The notes beneath the pieces were generated by a model. That model made no database searches. It was not told the DNA's origin and saw nothing but the letters and a program-made list of their open reading frames with translations. Below, one piece after another: positions 60,669 to 64,000 of a stretch of 64,000 bases of DNA. Source of the DNA: Sphagnum magellanicum (Eukaryota > Streptophyta > Sphagnopsida > Sphagnales > Sphagnaceae); the NCBI GenBank assembly GCA_021904315.1, contig CM038914.1, positions 2,294,001 to 2,358,000 of the forward strand, read 5' to 3'. The stretch's first letter is position 1. The number at the start of each line of letters is the position of its first letter. The position numbers and the translations under genes were made by a program.

Positions 60669-61540
60669 GGTCTTGTTTGTAAGATGTTTCAACATACTTA
60701 CAAGAAGAAAAGGAAAAGTTACAATTAAGGGGTTGACCCTCAATTGAAACCAACATAGATAAATATGTACAAATTTTTAAATGGTTTTGCTAGATACACC
60801 TTGCAATGAATATGCAATTTGAATTTTTTTATTCATTAAACAACTAATGTTGCTTCATCGTCAACAACATGTCATTGGAATTTTCTTGCTTGAAACATAG
60901 TTTTAAATAGGTTCATATTTGGATGGTAAAAATATCTATGTTAAACTTTTTAATATACAAACAAAAAAATATGATGCCAAAAACTACAAGCTAAACTTGG
61001 GCTATTGTATTGAAACTAGGATAACACACCAAAAGTAATGTGTAAAGTAAAGATAGGTTTGGCAAATAATTTCCAAAACCTTTGGACATATCATTAAAAA
61101 TAAAAAAATTCAAAGTTAATCAACTTTGATGAAACTACAAATGGTCTAAGTAAATGACCAAAAAGATACAATTTTATTTACTTGAATTATGACATGCATG
61201 ACAACAAGTTTGATTATTTGTTATAGATTTGTGCCAAATGAAACAAATTGCAAAGATATAATATTTAGTGACAACCTTAGCCTTAGTCTTATTCTATCAA
61301 AAGAACTCACATATTATGTAATTTACTTTTGAAGCAAAAAATAAATTCACAAGAAAGCCTTCCAAAGCTAAAATCGCTCAAATACACATACCTATTACTA
61401 GTAGTTACTAACGTGGTGCAAGCGACCCTCACATGCATAAATGATAAAGATTTTCATGGCTTTGTTTAAACCGCTTATCTAGACTCAATTAAACACTACA
61501 ACTAATATTCGAAACCCTTGTTATATGAAATTGGACATTA
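60669..61540. other. AT-rich intergenic DNA
   Basis: I see nothing that I can support here. Confidence 0.4.
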
Positions 61541-62011
61541 TTGTCAGAAACATCCAATATTGATAGTAACAAAGAACTAATGAAATTCAAAAAAATGTTT
61601 GCATTTTTAAATGTAATCCTAGAAAGTGACAATGAGGAAATTAAAAAGGTTGCAATTATTAAAGTGCCCCTGGGTACAACTTTGGCAAAAGCCAACACAA
61701 CAATCCTAGAGGATCTTCCAATCATTCCAAATAATGTTTTCACCAATCACCCATTGTTTTCCATTTTGCAAGTTCCAAAAGTGAACATAGTAGCATGCAA
61801 TGATTTCAAAGAAGAAATAACCATATCTCAAATGGAAATCGATTGCATGACATTTAAGCGTTCAGGTAAAATACCCACATTATTTTTTTGTAAAACAATT
61901 GAATTGGATGTATCCAATTCACAATGCAATATGAAGTTCTTGCCAAATATAAATCTCTTAGCACCAATATTTAAACACACATGGGCAATGTGGGGGAATG
62001 ATAACTTGTAG
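61541..62011 (+). CDS. Unrecognised 156-codon open frame
   Basis: I do not recognise a family. The frame is longer than most in this AT-rich region and its composition (charged N-terminus with KELMKFKKMF, then LEDLPIIPNNVFTNHPLF and KVNIVACNDFKEE) looks protein-like rather than repeat-driven. It ends in HTWAMWGNDNL. A shorter frame of similar character follows at 62698-62937. Both could be remnants of an unidentified mobile-element gene or a decayed host gene. There is no supporting splice structure or domain. Confidence 0.2.
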   Translation: MSETSNIDSNKELMKFKKMFAFLNVILESDNEEIKKVAIIKVPLGTTLAKANTTILEDLPIIPNNVFTNHPLFSILQVPKVNIVACNDFKEEITISQMEIDCMTFKRSGKIPTLFFCKTIELDVSNSQCNMKFLPNINLLAPIFKHTWAMWGNDNL

Positions 62012-64000
62012 GAGAATGGCAAAACAAGGAACTTCATTGATCAAGACTTTCAATTTTTTTTCCAAAATCTTTACATTATCCTTGTTCAACTATAAGAAAT
62101 GTTCAATGGCCATAGGAATGATGATATGAACCAAACCAAATTTGACCATGGGAATCAACCATGATCTAAAACACAAAGATATCATATGGAACAACCAAAC
62201 ACCTTTTCATCAAATGTGGATGCATTGGATTAGGCTCAACCTATAGTTGCATAGGGGTGATGATGTGGTTTAACCACTACATGATCTGGTATGTTTTCAA
62301 CAATCTACACATGTTTTTTTCCAAATTCACAATTCCCATCATTAAGTGTTAAGTACCATGCATTTGGCACATGGTTGGCAACAAATGTAGACCATGAGTT
62401 ATTGCATCCATTTCTTTTATTTCTATAAAGGAAATGATGATTAGGTTTGTTAAACTATATTTGAATTATTCAAATCCAAAATTCTTGCCAAATCTCCCAA
62501 GCAATACATGGGTAAAAAAGATAGAAAAAATGATTAAACCTATCACCTTCACTATTAATAACCTTGATACTCCACTTTATGTATAAAAGATCAAAGATCA
62601 ACATCAACACACCACTACTAAGGTCAATTGCATCAACGTCAAACCAAGTTCAAACAATTGAACCCCAGATCAAGGTTAAATAACCATATTAATACCTATG
62701 GTAGAAACTCATTCCATAGGAAAAATGGTGGCATTGTACCTAGAACATGAAGCTCCAATACTCCTAATTAAAAGAACACCAAAAATATATCAATTAAGGA
62801 TAATGCACATATTGATGTGTCCCCAATTAAAGCAAGGTTGTTCAACTAAACTAAAAAGGCATAAGGTGATTGTAAAATATGGATTAAACATATGTGGAGA
62901 CACAAAAAACAACTCTAAACATGATGTCCTTGGTTGACTATTGTTAATACCATCAACTAAAGTGCATAATACATAATTCATCATTATTTCATATTAGGTG
63001 AAATCACATTAAGCCCCCCAAAAATTGTAGTCACAAGTATATATTTTTTATAATTAATATTTTTAATACCATCTGGACATCACATCTTGGATTATTTTGG
63101 TTTGTTTTAAATAAATATGATTAGCTTTAGACATCATCTAATCAATTATTTTGAAAAATTCAACAAACATCAAAGAATTTGAACATATGGAGTATATTTG
63201 TGACAAAATAATACTTGTCATAAAATTTGAAAATTTGTATATATATTTCATTTAATTAGGGTTGTCAATGGAACTCTTGAGTGGATTTTCCTTATGGTGT
63301 ATGATATTGATATACATCAATTAAATATAGGAAAAACTAAAAATTTGAAGTTTTTGAATGAAATTCCATTCAATTTATATTTTTTTGCATTTTTTTAACA
63401 ATGATGCATAATAATGTTTTCTTTTTAGGATAAATTCACTTCCATATCAAAGAGGAGATTTTATAAATGGGCATTACATTATTTTTTCAATTTTTTATTT
63501 TTTTGTAATGTTTCATGGACCACAAACATGAGGCCCTATGGCCATTGAAAAATTATAAATTATATACTTTTAGTACATTGATTTTATCCAATCCTCCTCA
63601 TTTAACCATTGGATCAAAATTAGTTTTGACCTTTGAATTCCAAAATGTTGTTGTGAAAAATTTTAAGTTTTTTGCTTATATTTAGAATAGCCAAAAGATG
63701 TCATCAAGATTTTAACTTACTATGTATTATGATAATTGTTATACATCACTTTTTTTGAACAAAAGTGGCTCACCCTTAGTGAATTTTCACCCTATCCAAA
63801 TAGGGCAATATTTACGATAAATCCACATAATATCTATAAGCATGCTCCAATCCATTTTGGCCTAAATTTTTTAGTATGTTTATTGAATGTGATAGTTTTT
63901 GGATGGAAATACTTGGAACCTCATGAAAAGGAAGTTTATAAACCATTACTAATTTTTCAAAACCTCAAATTTGTTGAATTCTTGAACAACAAGGATGTGG
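62012..64000. other. AT-rich intergenic DNA to the right edge
   Basis: No gene that I can support. The 79-codon frame at 62698-62937 is mentioned with the preceding open frame. No transposon ends or simple repeats of note were seen. Confidence 0.35.

Noticed and set aside
1-64000. tRNA and rRNA genes
   Set aside because: I looked for GGTTCRANTCC-type tRNA arms and for conserved rRNA stretches and found none that form a complete gene. A covariance-model scan would be decisive.

Overview
This window is nuclear DNA of a land plant. Three spliced genes of plant type can be reconstructed exon by exon: an ERO1 thiol oxidase of the ER, a CDF-type Dof transcription factor with its Dof zinc finger and C-terminal clock-partner motif, and a chloroplast HCF101 iron-sulfur scaffold protein with a transit peptide. 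Introns are mostly 100-700 bp with GT-AG ends. Gene surroundings are moderately GC-rich, while the rest is AT-rich repeat sea. I cannot fix the lineage from sequence alone; a non-flowering plant is only a guess. Layout: 0-1.3 kb holds a plus-strand reading frame built from about three 63-residue repeats, function unknown. 1.3-6 kb holds a six-unit tandem repeat, a long imperfect foldback and a weak divergent reading frame. 6.1-10.9 kb is ERO1 (plus strand, 9 exons, 493 aa). 10.9-20.6 kb is repeat territory: two head-to-tail Helitron copies (about 13-13.9 kb) and a mosaic of duplicated Helitron pieces (15.9-20.6 kb). 21.9-24.5 kb is the CDF/Dof gene (minus strand, 3 exons, 643 aa), with a GA tract and a 47-bp minisatellite upstream. 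26-40 kb is gene-free, with minisatellites, two further Helitron copies, a TAGG/TACC-rich island, a short perfect hairpin and an 840-bp foldback. 40.9-46.9 kb is an old, broken Ty3/gypsy element on the minus strand; it is interrupted by two small Helitrons and by a piece of a leucine-rich-repeat receptor kinase gene. 50.6-51.5 kb carries a decayed Helitron helicase tail. 52.2-57.2 kb is HCF101 (minus strand, 15 exons, 637 aa). 60.2-60.7 kb is a pogo-like MITE with a TA target duplication. The remainder is AT-rich and without recognisable genes. The three host genes act in separate compartments: ER disulfide formation, photoperiod/clock transcription in the nucleus, and Fe-S cluster supply for photosystem I in the plastid. 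Nothing in the sequence suggests joint function. The notable content is the layered mobile DNA, mainly several Helitron families whose ends can be read to the base, and the unexplained repeat-protein gene at the left end.
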